Part shown: positions 17,338 to 27,273 of the stretch, piece after piece
How the letters are laid out: every line of letters begins with the position of its first letter
Position numbering within the stretch: position 1 is the first letter of the stretch
Source: an uncultured Hyphomonadaceae bacterium
GTDB lineage: Bacteria > Pseudomonadota > Alphaproteobacteria > Caulobacterales > Maricaulaceae
Direction of reading: 5' to 3'
Length of the DNA: 64,000 nt
Assembly: GCA_913058335.1 (NCBI GenBank)
Contig: CAJXPX010000003.1
Span: 124,001 to 188,000 of the forward strand
Translations under genes and position numbers: made by a program
The notes under the pieces: model-generated
Seen by the model: the letters and a program-made list of their open reading frames with translations, nothing else
The model's database searches: none
Told to the model about the DNA's origin: nothing

Positions 17338-18561
17338 ATGACAAATAGCTTGACCCTTTACGATCCTCCAAAGCCGAATGATCACAACCTGAACCTGCGC
17401 GGCCGCTTATTGGCCCTCGCCTTTGCCAAAATGGATTTCGGCCATCTTTACGTTCACTTTCCAAATGGTGCGATACGGAGTTTCGGGCCAAGCGACGGGG
17501 AGCCAGCACGCTTGAGTATATCCTCCAATAGAGCAATCTCCCGCATTCTCACTAATGGCGCTTTGGGTTTGAGCGAAGGCTATATGGCGGGGGAATGGGA
17601 AACCGACAATCTCCCTTACCTGCTGCAGATATTGGGGCGGAACATGCTTCGCCTCGAAGCTCTCATTCCCAGCTTTTTTAAAATGGATTGGGTGGATCGC
17701 TTTGCTCATGCTTTTCGCAAAAACAGCCGCGCGGGAAGTCGTAAGAATATTGCCTTTCACTATGACCTAGGGAACTCATTCTATAAATTATGGCTTGATC
17801 CCAGCCTGACTTACTCCTCGGCTATCTTCACGCGGCAGAACCAATCACTGGAAGAGGCTCAGCTTGAAAAATATCGCCGCCTTTGCCGTCATGTCGGTAT
17901 TAGAAAAGGCGACAAGGTCTTGGAAATTGGGTGCGGTTGGGGCGGATTTGCAGAAATCGCCATTTCCGAATTCGGCGCCCATGTCACGGGATTGACCTTA
18001 TCGCGCGAGCAGCTTGTATACGCCCAGAAGCGTCTATCAGAAGCGGGGCTAAGCGAACACTCAGATCTGCGTTTGCAGGATTACAGGGATTGTAAAGATC
18101 AATTTGATCATATTGTCTCCATCGAAATGTTCGAAGCCGTCGGAGAAGCTTATTGGCCGACTTATTTTGAGAGCCTTCGGCGATGTCTCAAACCCGGCGG
18201 GCGGGTCGGCATCCAAACCATCACAATCGACCATGACACATTTGAACACTACCGCACCCATGTGGACTTCATCCAGAAATATGTGTTCCCGGGCGGTATG
18301 TTACCAAGTGAGCCCGTTTTCGAAAAACTGGCTAAAAAAGTAGGGTTTAATATATTAGAGCAGAACCGTTTCGGAGAAAGTTATGCCCGGACTTTGGCCA
18401 TCTGGCGGGAGCAATTCTTTGAAACGATTGAAACCGTTCGTGAGCAAGGTTTTGACGAACGGTTCGAAAAAATGTGGGATTATTATCTATCATATTGTGA
18501 AGCCGGATTTAAACTTGGTACAATCAATGTGAGCCAGATTGTTCTGAGCGAAGAAGCATAA
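17338..18561 (+). CDS. Cyclopropane-fatty-acyl-phospholipid synthase family methyltransferase
   Basis: 407 residues. After an N-terminal lipid-binding-like region, the SAM-binding motif V-L-E-I-G-C-G-W-G-G-F-A-E lies near residue 196, followed by VSIEMFEAVGEAYW (the conserved E-M-x-E-A-V active-site helix) and HVDFIQKYVFPGG. The family adds a methyl or methylene group from SAM to unsaturated phospholipid acyl chains. It may make cyclopropane or methylated acyl chains; the association with the flavoprotein and DUF1365 suggests a modified fatty acid rather than a classical stand-alone cfa. Confidence 0.88.
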   Translation: MTNSLTLYDPPKPNDHNLNLRGRLLALAFAKMDFGHLYVHFPNGAIRSFGPSDGEPARLSISSNRAISRILTNGALGLSEGYMAGEWETDNLPYLLQILGRNMLRLEALIPSFFKMDWVDRFAHAFRKNSRAGSRKNIAFHYDLGNSFYKLWLDPSLTYSSAIFTRQNQSLEEAQLEKYRRLCRHVGIRKGDKVLEIGCGWGGFAEIAISEFGAHVTGLTLSREQLVYAQKRLSEAGLSEHSDLRLQDYRDCKDQFDHIVSIEMFEAVGEAYWPTYFESLRRCLKPGGRVGIQTITIDHDTFEHYRTHVDFIQKYVFPGGMLPSEPVFEKLAKKVGFNILEQNRFGESYARTLAIWREQFFETIETVREQGFDERFEKMWDYYLSYCEAGFKLGTINVSQIVLSEEA

Positions 18562-18596
18562 ATCCTGTAAAAACAATATGTTAATTTATCTTATTT

Positions 18597-18621
18597 GGAA
18601 CTCTCTTAAGAGCGGTCCGTA
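18597..18621 (+). promoter_or_regulatory. EcfG-type promoter for the DUF892 gene
   Basis: GGAAC (18597-18601), 16 bases, CGTA (18618-18621), the pattern known for EcfG/SigT promoters. It lies 57 bp before the DUF892 start, as expected for a general stress gene. Confidence 0.7.
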
Positions 18622-18677
18622 TATAAAGTACAAGGCAATCAACCTTGAACTCATTTCTATATAGGAGATTCATTTCT

Positions 18678-19178
18678 ATGCCTCTCAATAATTTAAAAGA
18701 CTTATATATTGCTGAACTCAAAGATATTTACAGTGCGAATAAGCAATCCAAATCAACTACAAACATGTTGGCGAAAGAGGCCACAGATGCGGATTTGGTC
18801 AAAGCCTTAGAACGTGGCGTTGAGGGCGTTGATGACGGTCTAAAAGCCTTGGAGTCTATTCTTGATAAACATGGCCACAATCCCTCCGGCGAATTCTGCA
18901 AAGGAATGGAAGGCTTGATAAAAGAGGCCAAACATCATGTAACTGACGAAAGCTTCGGCGACACAGACGTCAAAGACGCCATGATCATTACGCAATATCA
19001 GCGTATGGAACATTACGCAATCGCCGGATATGGTTGCTTGTTTACCTTTGCCCGTCGGTTAGACCTTGATGACGACGCTGCAAAAATTAAAAAGTGTCTA
19101 GAGGCTACAAAGGAAGGCGATGTCTATCTTTCTGCCCTCGCAGAAAAAGATATCAACAAAGCCGCACTGGCAGCATAA
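18678..19178 (+). CDS. DUF892 ferritin-like stress protein (YciE-like)
   Basis: 166 residues from ATG 18678, where AGGAGA lies about 9 bases upstream. Helical ferritin-like four-helix protein beginning NLKDLYIAELKDIYSANKQ, with the LYIAELKDIY helix typical of DUF892/YciE. Members are linked to stress survival and can bind a di-iron centre (E/H residues in YIAELKD, HHVTDE, YQRMEHYAIAGYG). An EcfG-type promoter precedes it and a good terminator follows, so it is probably a monocistronic general stress gene. Confidence 0.88.
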   Translation: MPLNNLKDLYIAELKDIYSANKQSKSTTNMLAKEATDADLVKALERGVEGVDDGLKALESILDKHGHNPSGEFCKGMEGLIKEAKHHVTDESFGDTDVKDAMIITQYQRMEHYAIAGYGCLFTFARRLDLDDDAAKIKKCLEATKEGDVYLSALAEKDINKAALAA

Positions 19179-19199
19179 TTTAGACATATAATTGTTAAG

Positions 19200-19229
19200 A
19201 GCTGCTCCCTTTCTGGGGCAGCTTTTTTT
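19200..19229 (+). terminator. Intrinsic terminator of the DUF892 gene
   Basis: Stem AGCTGCTCC/GGGGCAGCT (one G-U pair) with a 6-base loop, followed by a run of T to 19229. It starts 22 bp after the stop. Confidence 0.85.
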
Positions 19230-19337
19230 ATGCCCTGAAATAATCAGATTTTCACCAGGATTTGGTTTAAGAAATACCATACTGTTTCGTGATAGAAATA
19301 TCTGGATTTGACACTCGGCAAAGATTAGAGCGCGACT

Positions 19338-21155
19338 ATGTGTGGTATTATTGGAATAACAGGCCGTAAATTTGTTACGGACAGACTGATCGACGGGCTG
19401 AAGCGGCTTGAATATCGTGGCTATGACAGCTCGGGCATTGCTGTGCTGACGGACGGCTCGCTGCAACGCGAACGCGCCGAAGGCAAAATCAAAAATCTCG
19501 AAGCCAAATTAAACGCGGCCAATATTGATGGGCAATCCGGGATCGCGCATACGCGCTGGGCCACGCATGGCGTTCCGAATGAAACCAACGCACATCCGCA
19601 TTTTTCGGGCCGTGTCGGTGTCGTCCATAACGGTATTATCGAGAACTTTCTCGAACTCCGTAAAGAGCTGTCCAAAACTCGTGAATTTAGAACAGAGACT
19701 GATACGGAAGTCGTTGCGCATTTAGTAGATGCCGCCCTAGAACAAGGCGACAACCCAAAGGACGCCTTTCGCAAATCTCTCAAACAACTGACGGGGGCCT
19801 ATGCCTTCGGCGTCATAATTGACGGGGTGGAAGATCAGATATTCTGCGCGCGGGCGGGCTCTCCACTGGCCATAGGGATAGGCGAGGGAGAAATGTATAT
19901 CGGCTCTGACGCGATGGCGTTGACTCAGCTCACCAATAACCTGATTTATCTGGAAGAAGGCGATTGGGCAATTTTGACCCCGGATAGCTATGAGATTTTT
20001 GATCGCCAAGACAAGCCCGTTACCCGTGAGGCAACGATTATTTCCGGCGGCCCAGCCATGGCGGAAAAAGGCAATTACCGCCACTTCATGCTCAAGGAAA
20101 TTTATGAGCAGCCTGAAACCGTTGGGCGCACCCTCGCCAATTATATCGACGAGTTTCGCCTGACCGCCAATATCCCGCCTGAGCTGGATTTCAGCGAGTT
20201 TGACCGCATAGTCATTATTGCCTGCGGCACAGCCTGTTACGCAGCCATGGTCGCAAAATACTGGTTCGAGCAATTGGGCGGCGTTGCTGTCGATGTCGAT
20301 ATCGCGTCGGAGTTCCGATACCGAAAACCTGTCATTTCCAAAAACTCTCTTTTTATCGCCGTGTCCCAATCCGGCGAAACCGCGGACACACTGGCCGCGC
20401 TCCGCTATGCCAAGGAGCACGGCACGAAAACGGCGGCGCTTGTAAACGTCATGACCTCGACCATGGCGCGCGAAGCCGATATTGCTCTGCCGATTAATGC
20501 GGGGCCGGAGATTGGGGTCGCTTCGACCAAAGCTTTTACCTCACAGCTTACCGCTCTTGCCTCTCTAGCGCTTTCGGCGGCGGTGACCCGCAGAGCACTC
20601 TCCCGCGACGCGGAAATTCGCCTTGCCCGGGCGCTGATCGAAACGCCGCGCCTCATCAAAGAAAGTCTCTTACTGGACGGACAAATTGAACGTTTGGCCT
20701 TTGAACTCTCCTCTTCGAAACAAGCGTTTTACCTCGGACGAGGATCGCAAGTCCCGATCGCTTATGAGGGCGCGCTCAAGCTTAAGGAAATTAGTTATAT
20801 CCATGCAGAAGGTTACGCCGCCGGGGAGCTAAAACACGGCCCCATTGCGCTAATCGAAGACGGCACACCGGTTATCGTTCTCGCGCCTTATGACAATCTG
20901 TTTGAGAAAACGATTTCCAATCTGCAGGAAGTCGCCTCGCGCGGGGCCAAGATAATTCTTATCACAGACGAAACAGGCGCAAAATCCGCTGGCGACCTCG
21001 CCTCCTATGTTATCACCATGCCGGATTCAGACAGCTTCGTCGCGCCGATTATTATGACCCTTGCCGTACAACTCCTAGCCTATCATACCGCCGTTCATCT
21101 CGGCACGGATGTCGACCAACCGAGAAATTTGGCAAAGTCGGTGACGGTGGAGTAA
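19338..21155 (+). CDS. glmS: Glutamine--fructose-6-phosphate aminotransferase (isomerising)
   Basis: 605 residues. It starts M-C-G-I-I-G with Cys2 as the glutamine amidotransferase nucleophile once Met is removed; TRWATHG and the asparagine synthase-like N-domain follow. Two SIS domains cover about 285-605 (SQSGETADTLAALR; GRGSQVPIAYEGALKLKEIS), ending in the signature DVDQPRNLAKSVTVE. It makes glucosamine-6-phosphate for peptidoglycan and LPS. It is not preceded by glmU, and no ribozyme-like leader is visible upstream. Confidence 0.97.
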   Translation: MCGIIGITGRKFVTDRLIDGLKRLEYRGYDSSGIAVLTDGSLQRERAEGKIKNLEAKLNAANIDGQSGIAHTRWATHGVPNETNAHPHFSGRVGVVHNGIIENFLELRKELSKTREFRTETDTEVVAHLVDAALEQGDNPKDAFRKSLKQLTGAYAFGVIIDGVEDQIFCARAGSPLAIGIGEGEMYIGSDAMALTQLTNNLIYLEEGDWAILTPDSYEIFDRQDKPVTREATIISGGPAMAEKGNYRHFMLKEIYEQPETVGRTLANYIDEFRLTANIPPELDFSEFDRIVIIACGTACYAAMVAKYWFEQLGGVAVDVDIASEFRYRKPVISKNSLFIAVSQSGETADTLAALRYAKEHGTKTAALVNVMTSTMAREADIALPINAGPEIGVASTKAFTSQLTALASLALSAAVTRRALSRDAEIRLARALIETPRLIKESLLLDGQIERLAFELSSSKQAFYLGRGSQVPIAYEGALKLKEISYIHAEGYAAGELKHGPIALIEDGTPVIVLAPYDNLFEKTISNLQEVASRGAKIILITDETGAKSAGDLASYVITMPDSDSFVAPIIMTLAVQLLAYHTAVHLGTDVDQPRNLAKSVTVE

Positions 21156-21677
21156 AATATGTTGTCCTGCAGATGGGCTACTATCCTCTCCTCTATATAT
21201 CAGCGATGGCTGACACAGCCCATTTCTAAAACGATTGTCCGGCCGTTTTAGAGTTAAAGTTATTGAGATTATCAAAAATATATTGGTTTCTGTAAGCGCG
21301 TATTGGGTTACGCGCAGACGTTTAATATCAAAGGCCAATCCTCTCACATTAATACGGCAAATATGTCCGATGGCGTCAAAATTATGGCGTCAGATGAATT
21401 TATGGGGCGAGTACTCCGGAGCGCAAAAGGGGTAATTTAGCGATACCGACCTAAAGGACAAAGTTGCGCTTTTTCTACTAAATGACCCCGGTTTGAATTT
21501 GTCGCGGGGCGAGGCAGGGCGTCGAACTTTATCTGGATGTGACTCGACAAATAGGGAAATCAGACGACTGGCCTGCGCTTTAATCAACATCTGAGTTCAA
21601 GGCGATGAGAGACGCGAGCGCGGACGTGCAGGAGTAACAAAGCAGGTTGAGCAGCCCAGAGGCTTTTTAAACTAGCC
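21156..21677. other. Gene-free interval between glmS and sdaA
   Basis: About 520 bp. It holds a 9-bp hairpin (listed separately) near the glmS end and a more GC-rich part around 21480-21640. Short open frames on both strands show no recognisable protein. I see no RNA gene or insertion sequence ends. Confidence 0.5.
21225..21252. other. Hairpin 70 bp downstream of glmS
   Basis: Perfect 9-bp stem TCTAAAACG (21225-21233) and CGTTTTAGA (21244-21252) with a 10-base loop. There is no T run after it, so it is not a clear terminator; it may protect the glmS 3' end. Confidence 0.35.
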
Positions 21678-23051
21678 TCAACACTCCACCACATTTACAG
21701 CTAGGCCGCCTTGGCTCGTTTCTTTATATTTTGTGCTCATATCGAGGCCGGTTTGACGCATAGTTTCGATCACCTGATCAAGACTAACTTTTGAAGCCTC
21801 ACTACTATGGAGCGCTAACCTCGCTGCATTGACAGCTTTCACCGCGCCAATCGCGTTACGTTCTATGCAAGGAATTTGCACGAGGCCGCCGACCGGATCG
21901 CAAGTCAGGCCGAGATTATGCTCCATGCCGATTTCGGCGGCACTACAAACTTGTTCAGGGCTCGCGCCCCAAACCGCAGCAAGGCCGCCAGCCGCCATTG
22001 AACAGGCTACACCAACTTCCCCTTGGCAACCCATTTCGGCGCCGGAAATTGACGCCCGCTGTTTATAGAGCAGCCCGATACCGCCTGCCGCCAGAAGGAA
22101 AGTGCGGATCGCGTCTTCGCCTTTTTCCACGCAGTAATGACGGATAACCGCCGGGATAATCCCGGCTGCGCCATTGGTCGGCGCGGTGACAACTTTGCCG
22201 CCCGCTGCATTTTCTTCGTTTACCGCCATGGCATAGACATTGAGCCAGTCAAAAAGCTGTTCGCGCTCATTTGATTGAGGGGCATTTTGCAGCTTGTCCC
22301 AGAGCTTGGGCGCGCGTCGGGTCACTTTCAGACCGCCGGGCAGGATTCCATGCGTAGAAAGACCGTGATCAATACAGGTCATCATCGTCTGGCTAATGAC
22401 GTCGAGTTTTTTCTCTGTTTTACTCCGTGGACGTTTCGTGTCCTCATTTGCGAGAATCACTTTTTGAATAGATAAGTTTTCACGGTTGCATATATTGAGG
22501 AGTTCTGCGGCCGACGTGAATTGATATGGCCCCTTCTCTTCACCTGTTTCAACGCGGTCATTTTTGGTCGGCTTTTTGAGTTGGGATTTAGACGCAATGA
22601 ATCCGCCGCCGGTCGAGTAATAAGTTCGGCTGGCAATCACTTTGCCCTCGGAGTCATACGCCTGAACATACATTTCATTCGGATGGAGATCTGCTGCGGT
22701 ATCATAATCCAGGCGGATATCCTCCTTATAGGTGAAATCGATTTCGTGTTCTTCGCCAATCATAAGACGATTTTCGTCTTGAGCCCGAGAGCAGATTTGA
22801 TCTGCTTTTTCAGGATTGAATGTTTCCGGTTTCAGTCCTGCCAAGCCCAAAAGCGCCGCTCGGGGAGATCCATGACCTTCTCCGGTAAAGGCAAGAGAAC
22901 CGCGCAAATCAACCTGCACGCGCGATGTCTGATCTAATAGTTCTTTTTGTTTGAGCCGCTCCACAAAACGCTCCGTGATGCGCATAGGGCCAACAGTATG
23001 GGAGCTTGACGGGCCTATCCCGACGCGAAAAATATCTAAAACGGATAACAT
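21678..23051 (-). CDS. sdaA: L-serine ammonia-lyase (iron-sulfur type)
   Basis: 457 residues, single-chain form with beta and alpha domains. The start [20 protein letters not shown] is the family signature. Conserved Cys for the 4Fe-4S cluster are in [12 protein letters not shown] and elsewhere in the alpha domain ([19 protein letters not shown] region, here beginning [11 protein letters not shown]). It converts L-serine to pyruvate and ammonia. It is divergent from the class-V aminotransferase gene, with 60 bp between the start codons. Confidence 0.96.
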   Translation of the reverse strand: MLSVLDIFRVGIGPSSSHTVGPMRITERFVERLKQKELLDQTSRVQVDLRGSLAFTGEGHGSPRAALLGLAGLKPETFNPEKADQICSRAQDENRLMIGEEHEIDFTYKEDIRLDYDTAADLHPNEMYVQAYDSEGKVIASRTYYSTGGGFIASKSQLKKPTKNDRVETGEEKGPYQFTSAAELLNICNRENLSIQKVILANEDTKRPRSKTEKKLDVISQTMMTCIDHGLSTHGILPGGLKVTRRAPKLWDKLQNAPQSNEREQLFDWLNVYAMAVNEENAAGGKVVTAPTNGAAGIIPAVIRHYCVEKGEDAIRTFLLAAGGIGLLYKQRASISGAEMGCQGEVGVACSMAAGGLAAVWGASPEQVCSAAEIGMEHNLGLTCDPVGGLVQIPCIERNAIGAVKAVNAARLALHSSEASKVSLDQVIETMRQTGLDMSTKYKETSQGGLAVNVVEC

Positions 23052-23111
23052 GGCACAGAGGTAACGTCTTTTCGGACTTTGGCAAAGCCGATTTCTGTCC
23101 TAAGCTCAGTT

Positions 23112-24278
23112 ATGAGTTTTTCTGACCAAGAGATTGCAAATATTCGGGCCGAGACGCCCGCCTGCGCCGCTCAAGTCCATTTTAACAATGCCGGGGCCGC
23201 TCTTATGCCCAATCCGGTGTTTGAAGCGATGCAGAGTCATCTGGAACTAGAGCGTGAATTTGGCGGCTATGCAGCCGAATCTCTTGGGAAGGAGAAAATC
23301 TCGGCCTTTTATCCGGCGTTGGCAAAGCTCTTAAATGCCAAGTCTACAGAAATTGCCTTTGCCTCCAACCACACCCGCGCTTGGGAGATGGGACTTTACG
23401 CGATTGATTGGCAAGCGGGCGATAGACTCCTCATCCATGACAATGCCTATACGTCTAATTATTTAGCCTTTCTTCATTTAGTAAAAACCAAAGGCATTAT
23501 TCTGGATCGAATGCCTTCCAATAAATTCGGTATAATTGATGTCGAACAGGTTGAAACGCATATTTCGAACCGAACAAAAGCTATCGCGCTGACCCATATG
23601 CCGACCTTCGACGGCAGCATTCAACCTGCCGCCGCCATTGGCTCGATTGCGAAAGCTCATGATCTCTTTTATATTGTCGATGCTTGTCAATCTATCGGGC
23701 AAGCGGAGATTGATGTTCAGGCGATTGGATGTGATTTGCTCGCTGGGACGGGACGCAAATGGTTGCGCGGGCCACGGGGAACCGGATTTCTATATGTCCG
23801 GGAAAGTATACTCGATAAATTATCGCCTCCTTTGGTTGATAATATCTCTGCGATTCAACTCTCAGATTCAGAATTCAAATGGGTAGATGGAGCTAAACGG
23901 TTCGAGACTTATGAGAGGCATGTCGCTGGGCAAATCGGGCTGGGTGTGGCGGCGAACTATGCGGGCGACTTGGGACTGTCCAGAATTGAAGCCCGCGTAA
24001 AAATGCTTTCAAAAACTCTACGGGATAAGCTAGCAGGCCTATCTGTCCGCATATTGGATCAAGGGGACGAGTTAAGCGGTATAGTGACATTTAAATCAGA
24101 TATTAAACCTGCCAAACAAATTATAGATACGCTTTGGCAGAAGCGTATAGCGGTCAGTTATATCTCGCCGCATCAGGTTACAGAGCGGCCCGATGCTGTC
24201 AGGGCCTCCATTCACTATTACAACACACAAAACGAAATCGAAATGTTTTGTGATGGCCTTAAGCAAATTATTACATGA
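23112..24278 (+). CDS. Class-V aminotransferase-fold PLP enzyme
   Basis: 388 residues from ATG 23112; an in-frame TTG at 23079 is less likely. PLP-binding features: VDACQSIGQAEIDVQAIGCD (Asp of the PLP pyridine contact) and the Schiff-base Lys in AGTGRKWLRGPRGTGFLYV. This is the isopenicillin-N-epimerase/cysteine-desulfurase-like subgroup; the N-terminal F-N-N-A-G-A-A-L-M-P is typical. The substrate is unknown. Gluconokinase starts inside its stop (ATGA). Confidence 0.85.
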   Translation: MSFSDQEIANIRAETPACAAQVHFNNAGAALMPNPVFEAMQSHLELEREFGGYAAESLGKEKISAFYPALAKLLNAKSTEIAFASNHTRAWEMGLYAIDWQAGDRLLIHDNAYTSNYLAFLHLVKTKGIILDRMPSNKFGIIDVEQVETHISNRTKAIALTHMPTFDGSIQPAAAIGSIAKAHDLFYIVDACQSIGQAEIDVQAIGCDLLAGTGRKWLRGPRGTGFLYVRESILDKLSPPLVDNISAIQLSDSEFKWVDGAKRFETYERHVAGQIGLGVAANYAGDLGLSRIEARVKMLSKTLRDKLAGLSVRILDQGDELSGIVTFKSDIKPAKQIIDTLWQKRIAVSYISPHQVTERPDAVRASIHYYNTQNEIEMFCDGLKQIIT

Positions 24279-24763
24279 AGCGACTAATAGTCTTAATGGG
24301 AGTATCTGCGTCGGGTAAGTCCACTATTGCTTCTAAACTCTCGGAAATCAAAGCGCTGCCTTATCTAGAAGGCGATGAATTCCACCCTGAAACCAATATA
24401 AAAAAAATGTCGAGAGGTATCCCTCTGACGAATACTGATCGAAAGGCATGGATTGACGCTATGGCCAAGGCCGTTGCCGAGCATAAAAGTGAGACTATCC
24501 TACTTTCCTGCTCCGCGCTGAATACCTTTGTGCGAAATCGGTTGAAGAAAGAATGCGGCCGGGAAGTCACATGGATATATTTAAAAGTATCACGGGAGAA
24601 TCTGGACCGTCGGATCCAAGAGCGCGAAAATCATTTTATGCAAGCGTCCCTGCTAAACAGCCAATTATCTGCTATGGAGCCACCAAATGACTGTCTTTGT
24701 GTCGATGCAAATAAGACAGTGGCAGACATAGTAGATCAAATTGATATAGCTCTTTCCCTTTAA
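24275..24763 (+). CDS. gntK: Gluconokinase
   Basis: 162 residues. P-loop M-G-V-S-A-S-G-K-S-T near residue 7, followed by LEGDEFHPETNIKKMSRGIPLTNTDR, the classic gluconate kinase block (E-G-D-x-x-H-P, N-x-x-K-M-x-x-G-x-P-L-x-D), with Asn in place of Asp in PLTNTDR. It phosphorylates D-gluconate to 6-phosphogluconate. It is coupled to the PLP enzyme by an ATGA overlap and converges on glpD. Confidence 0.9.
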   Translation: MKRLIVLMGVSASGKSTIASKLSEIKALPYLEGDEFHPETNIKKMSRGIPLTNTDRKAWIDAMAKAVAEHKSETILLSCSALNTFVRNRLKKECGREVTWIYLKVSRENLDRRIQERENHFMQASLLNSQLSAMEPPNDCLCVDANKTVADIVDQIDIALSL

Positions 24764-24773
24764 TCTTAAAACG

Positions 24774-26288
24774 TTAGGTCAACCCCGCGGCCTGAAACCA
24801 GTTTTTGAACTCTAATTTCTCGTCTTCGCTCATATGAAGACCGCATTTTGTTCGTCGCCAGAGAATATCCTCCGGCGCATTCGCCCACTCATATTCCACC
24901 AGATAACGCACGTCCGCTTCGGTCAAATCGCCGCCAAAAAAGCGCCCTACCCCTTTTTTTAAAACACGCGTTACTCGCGTTCCATACCGCCGACAGAATA
25001 AACGCACTAATTTTGGATCTAGATTTGGGTAATGATCTAATTGAGACTGATAAAAGTCTTCAAAATCCGCTTCGGGAATATTTCCTCCTGGAAAGTAAGC
25101 TTTCTTAGTCCAGGGTTTTCCCATTTCTGGATAATAATGCTTTATCTTCTCCATAACATGATCGGCAAGTTTGCGAGAGGTAGTAATCTTCCCGCCATAA
25201 ACAGAAACAAATGGCGCATCCGTTTCATATTTTTGCAAATCTAAAACATAATCGCGCGTTACGTCGGACGCATCGGCAGCTTTGTCATCATAGAGGGGGC
25301 GTACACCGGAATAGGTCCAAACCACATCACTGGGAGTGGTTTCAATTTCAAAATACTCATTCACGCAATCGCAGAGATATTGGATTTCTTCGTCTGAGGC
25401 TATTGGTGGATCGTTTGGATTTTCATGCGGAACATCCGTCGTTCCGATTAAGGTAAATTTATGCTCATAAGGAATGGCGAATATAACTCGTTCATCTGAA
25501 TTCTGAAATATGAAGGCATGGTCGCCATCGTAAAGCTTAGGGACGATGATATGACTCCCTTTGACCAATCTGAGCGTTGTCTTATCTTTCACATTACTCT
25601 GCTCGACCGAGGCCAAGAGACGATCTACCCAAGGGCCGGCAGCATTAACAATACCTCTCGCTTTAATTGTTTTCACCGTTTCGCCGCTTTGTAGCTCAGC
25701 CAGATATAGACCTCCCTCACCTTTTATAGAACGCACTTCAGTTCGAGTAAAAACATCGGCCCCTTGCTGGGCTGCATCTACGGCATTAAGCACCACCAAA
25801 CGGGAATCCTCAACCCAACAATCGGAGTATTCAAATCCCGTTTCCAGCCGATCTTTTAATACATCGAAAAGAGACCCTTGACCGCGCTTGCGGGTTTTAG
25901 TCCCAGGTAAAAGATCTCGCCCGCCGAGATTGTCGTAGAGGAATAACCCCATGCGTAAGAGCCATTTTGGCCGCAAGCCTTCATCATAAGGCAGAATAAA
26001 GCGTAGGGGCCAGATAATATGAGGGGCAGCGCGAAGTAGAATTTCACGTTCTTTCAGAGATTCCCTAACCAGTTTGAAATCATAATGTTCGAGATAACGA
26101 AGCCCTCCATGAATGAGCTTTGTACTTGCGGAAGATGTGTGGCTCGCTAAGTCGTCTTTTTCGCATAAGACAACCGAAAGCCCCCGGCCTGCGGCGTCAC
26201 GCGCCACAGCTGTACCGTTTATACCTCCGCCAATGACAAGCAAATCATAGACCGGAACTTTGATGTCTATACGGGTGGTTGGCGACAT
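24774..26288 (-). CDS. glpD: Aerobic glycerol-3-phosphate dehydrogenase
   Basis: 504 residues from ATG 26288, fixed by CAGGAGAG about 7 bases upstream; an earlier in-frame codon at 26312 has no ribosome site. FAD motif YDLLVIGGGINGTAVARDAA near residue 13, then SSASTKLIHGGLRYLE, a GlpD signature, and FTLIGTTDVPHENP. It is an FAD membrane-associated enzyme oxidising glycerol-3-phosphate to DHAP and passing electrons to quinone. No glpK, glpF or glpR is next to it. Confidence 0.95.
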   Translation of the reverse strand: MSPTTRIDIKVPVYDLLVIGGGINGTAVARDAAGRGLSVVLCEKDDLASHTSSASTKLIHGGLRYLEHYDFKLVRESLKEREILLRAAPHIIWPLRFILPYDEGLRPKWLLRMGLFLYDNLGGRDLLPGTKTRKRGQGSLFDVLKDRLETGFEYSDCWVEDSRLVVLNAVDAAQQGADVFTRTEVRSIKGEGGLYLAELQSGETVKTIKARGIVNAAGPWVDRLLASVEQSNVKDKTTLRLVKGSHIIVPKLYDGDHAFIFQNSDERVIFAIPYEHKFTLIGTTDVPHENPNDPPIASDEEIQYLCDCVNEYFEIETTPSDVVWTYSGVRPLYDDKAADASDVTRDYVLDLQKYETDAPFVSVYGGKITTSRKLADHVMEKIKHYYPEMGKPWTKKAYFPGGNIPEADFEDFYQSQLDHYPNLDPKLVRLFCRRYGTRVTRVLKKGVGRFFGGDLTEADVRYLVEYEWANAPEDILWRRTKCGLHMSEDEKLEFKNWFQAAGLT

Positions 26289-26397
26289 GAACAATCTCTC
26301 CTGCGATGACACTCAAGACGTAGAAGGTGGGTCAATTATTCGCAAATGAAAAGTCTGGCAGAATAAGATGTTTTCGCAAACTTTACGAATCTGGGAA

Positions 26398-27249
26398 TTA
26401 TAGGCTTTTAAGCCATGAATTTAGATATAATAGGATCTCTTGGCTATGTTTAACCCAACGGAAATGATCAATTTTAGGCTTTAAAGCCTCAGAAGCCTGA
26501 TATTTAATTCGTGTCAAACTCGCTAAATTTAGTTTTTCGACCAAATGGTTCATCGCACCGTGAGGCGCAAAATTGTCCCCTTCAATGGATATAGCCAAAA
26601 CCGGGTGAGTTATTTTCTTCATTGCCGCTTCGTAATCGAAATTCGCTCCTTTGGGCTCGAATAATCCCGTGCGCCCCTGTCTTGCCCAGTCACCCATCAC
26701 GGTTTTGGGTTGACGCCCTCCAAAACCAAGTTTGTGACCTGGAAAATATCCAAATAATGCAGACATGATCAATGTGCATTGGATTGCGATCCAAATTTTT
26801 AAATTCTGCGGAAAAGGATAGGCGCGAAAATAAACGGATCCGCTGGCGATCAAAGCTACAGCTTTCACTTCTTCCGGATGAGCTGCGGTGTAAAGCAAGC
26901 TCAAATGACCGCCGAGGCTATGTCCTAATAATACAATGTCACGATCAGGACAGATTTCTTTTGCCGCGCGGATATGAGCCGATATATCCAGTTCGATCAT
27001 CTCGCAATAGCCAAATTCTGACGGGGGGACTTTTCGGTCACTGGTCCCTTGCCCTCTTAGGTCACAGAGTAAAACCGAATAGCCCTGTTCGGTTAACGCT
27101 TCTGAAAGGGGGCTATAATACCCAGCTTTCACACCCATCGCCGGAAGGCAGAGAAACAGGATATTGGAAGGGGTATTGTCGGGCAAGCATAAAACCGCTT
27201 CGCTCTTTGCGCCGTCTTGCGTCAGAATGGTGACGGATCGAAGTTCCAT
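26398..27249 (-). CDS. Alpha/beta hydrolase (COG4757-like), last gene of the AfsA-like operon
   Basis: 283 residues. Nucleophile elbow L-G-H-S-L-G-G with Ser111, a DLRGQGTSD loop (about 63-71), and a C-terminal DHFRW that probably contains the catalytic His; the I/D-H-F-x-x-x/R-W type C terminus resembles predicted COG4757 hydrolases. It starts 24 bp after the stop of the radical SAM gene, so it is likely the fourth gene of the 30640-to-26398 transcript. In a small-molecule pathway it could release or hydrolyse the acyl product; that is inference. Confidence 0.8.
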   Translation of the reverse strand: MELRSVTILTQDGAKSEAVLCLPDNTPSNILFLCLPAMGVKAGYYSPLSEALTEQGYSVLLCDLRGQGTSDRKVPPSEFGYCEMIELDISAHIRAAKEICPDRDIVLLGHSLGGHLSLLYTAAHPEEVKAVALIASGSVYFRAYPFPQNLKIWIAIQCTLIMSALFGYFPGHKLGFGGRQPKTVMGDWARQGRTGLFEPKGANFDYEAAMKKITHPVLAISIEGDNFAPHGAMNHLVEKLNLASLTRIKYQASEALKPKIDHFRWVKHSQEILLYLNSWLKSL

Positions 27250-27273
27250 AGGCTCCTCAAGGCTACTTCTCGC

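Noticed and set aside
19308-19313. TTGACA as -35 of glmS
   Set aside because: No acceptable -10 at 15-19 bases; it would lie on the start codon.
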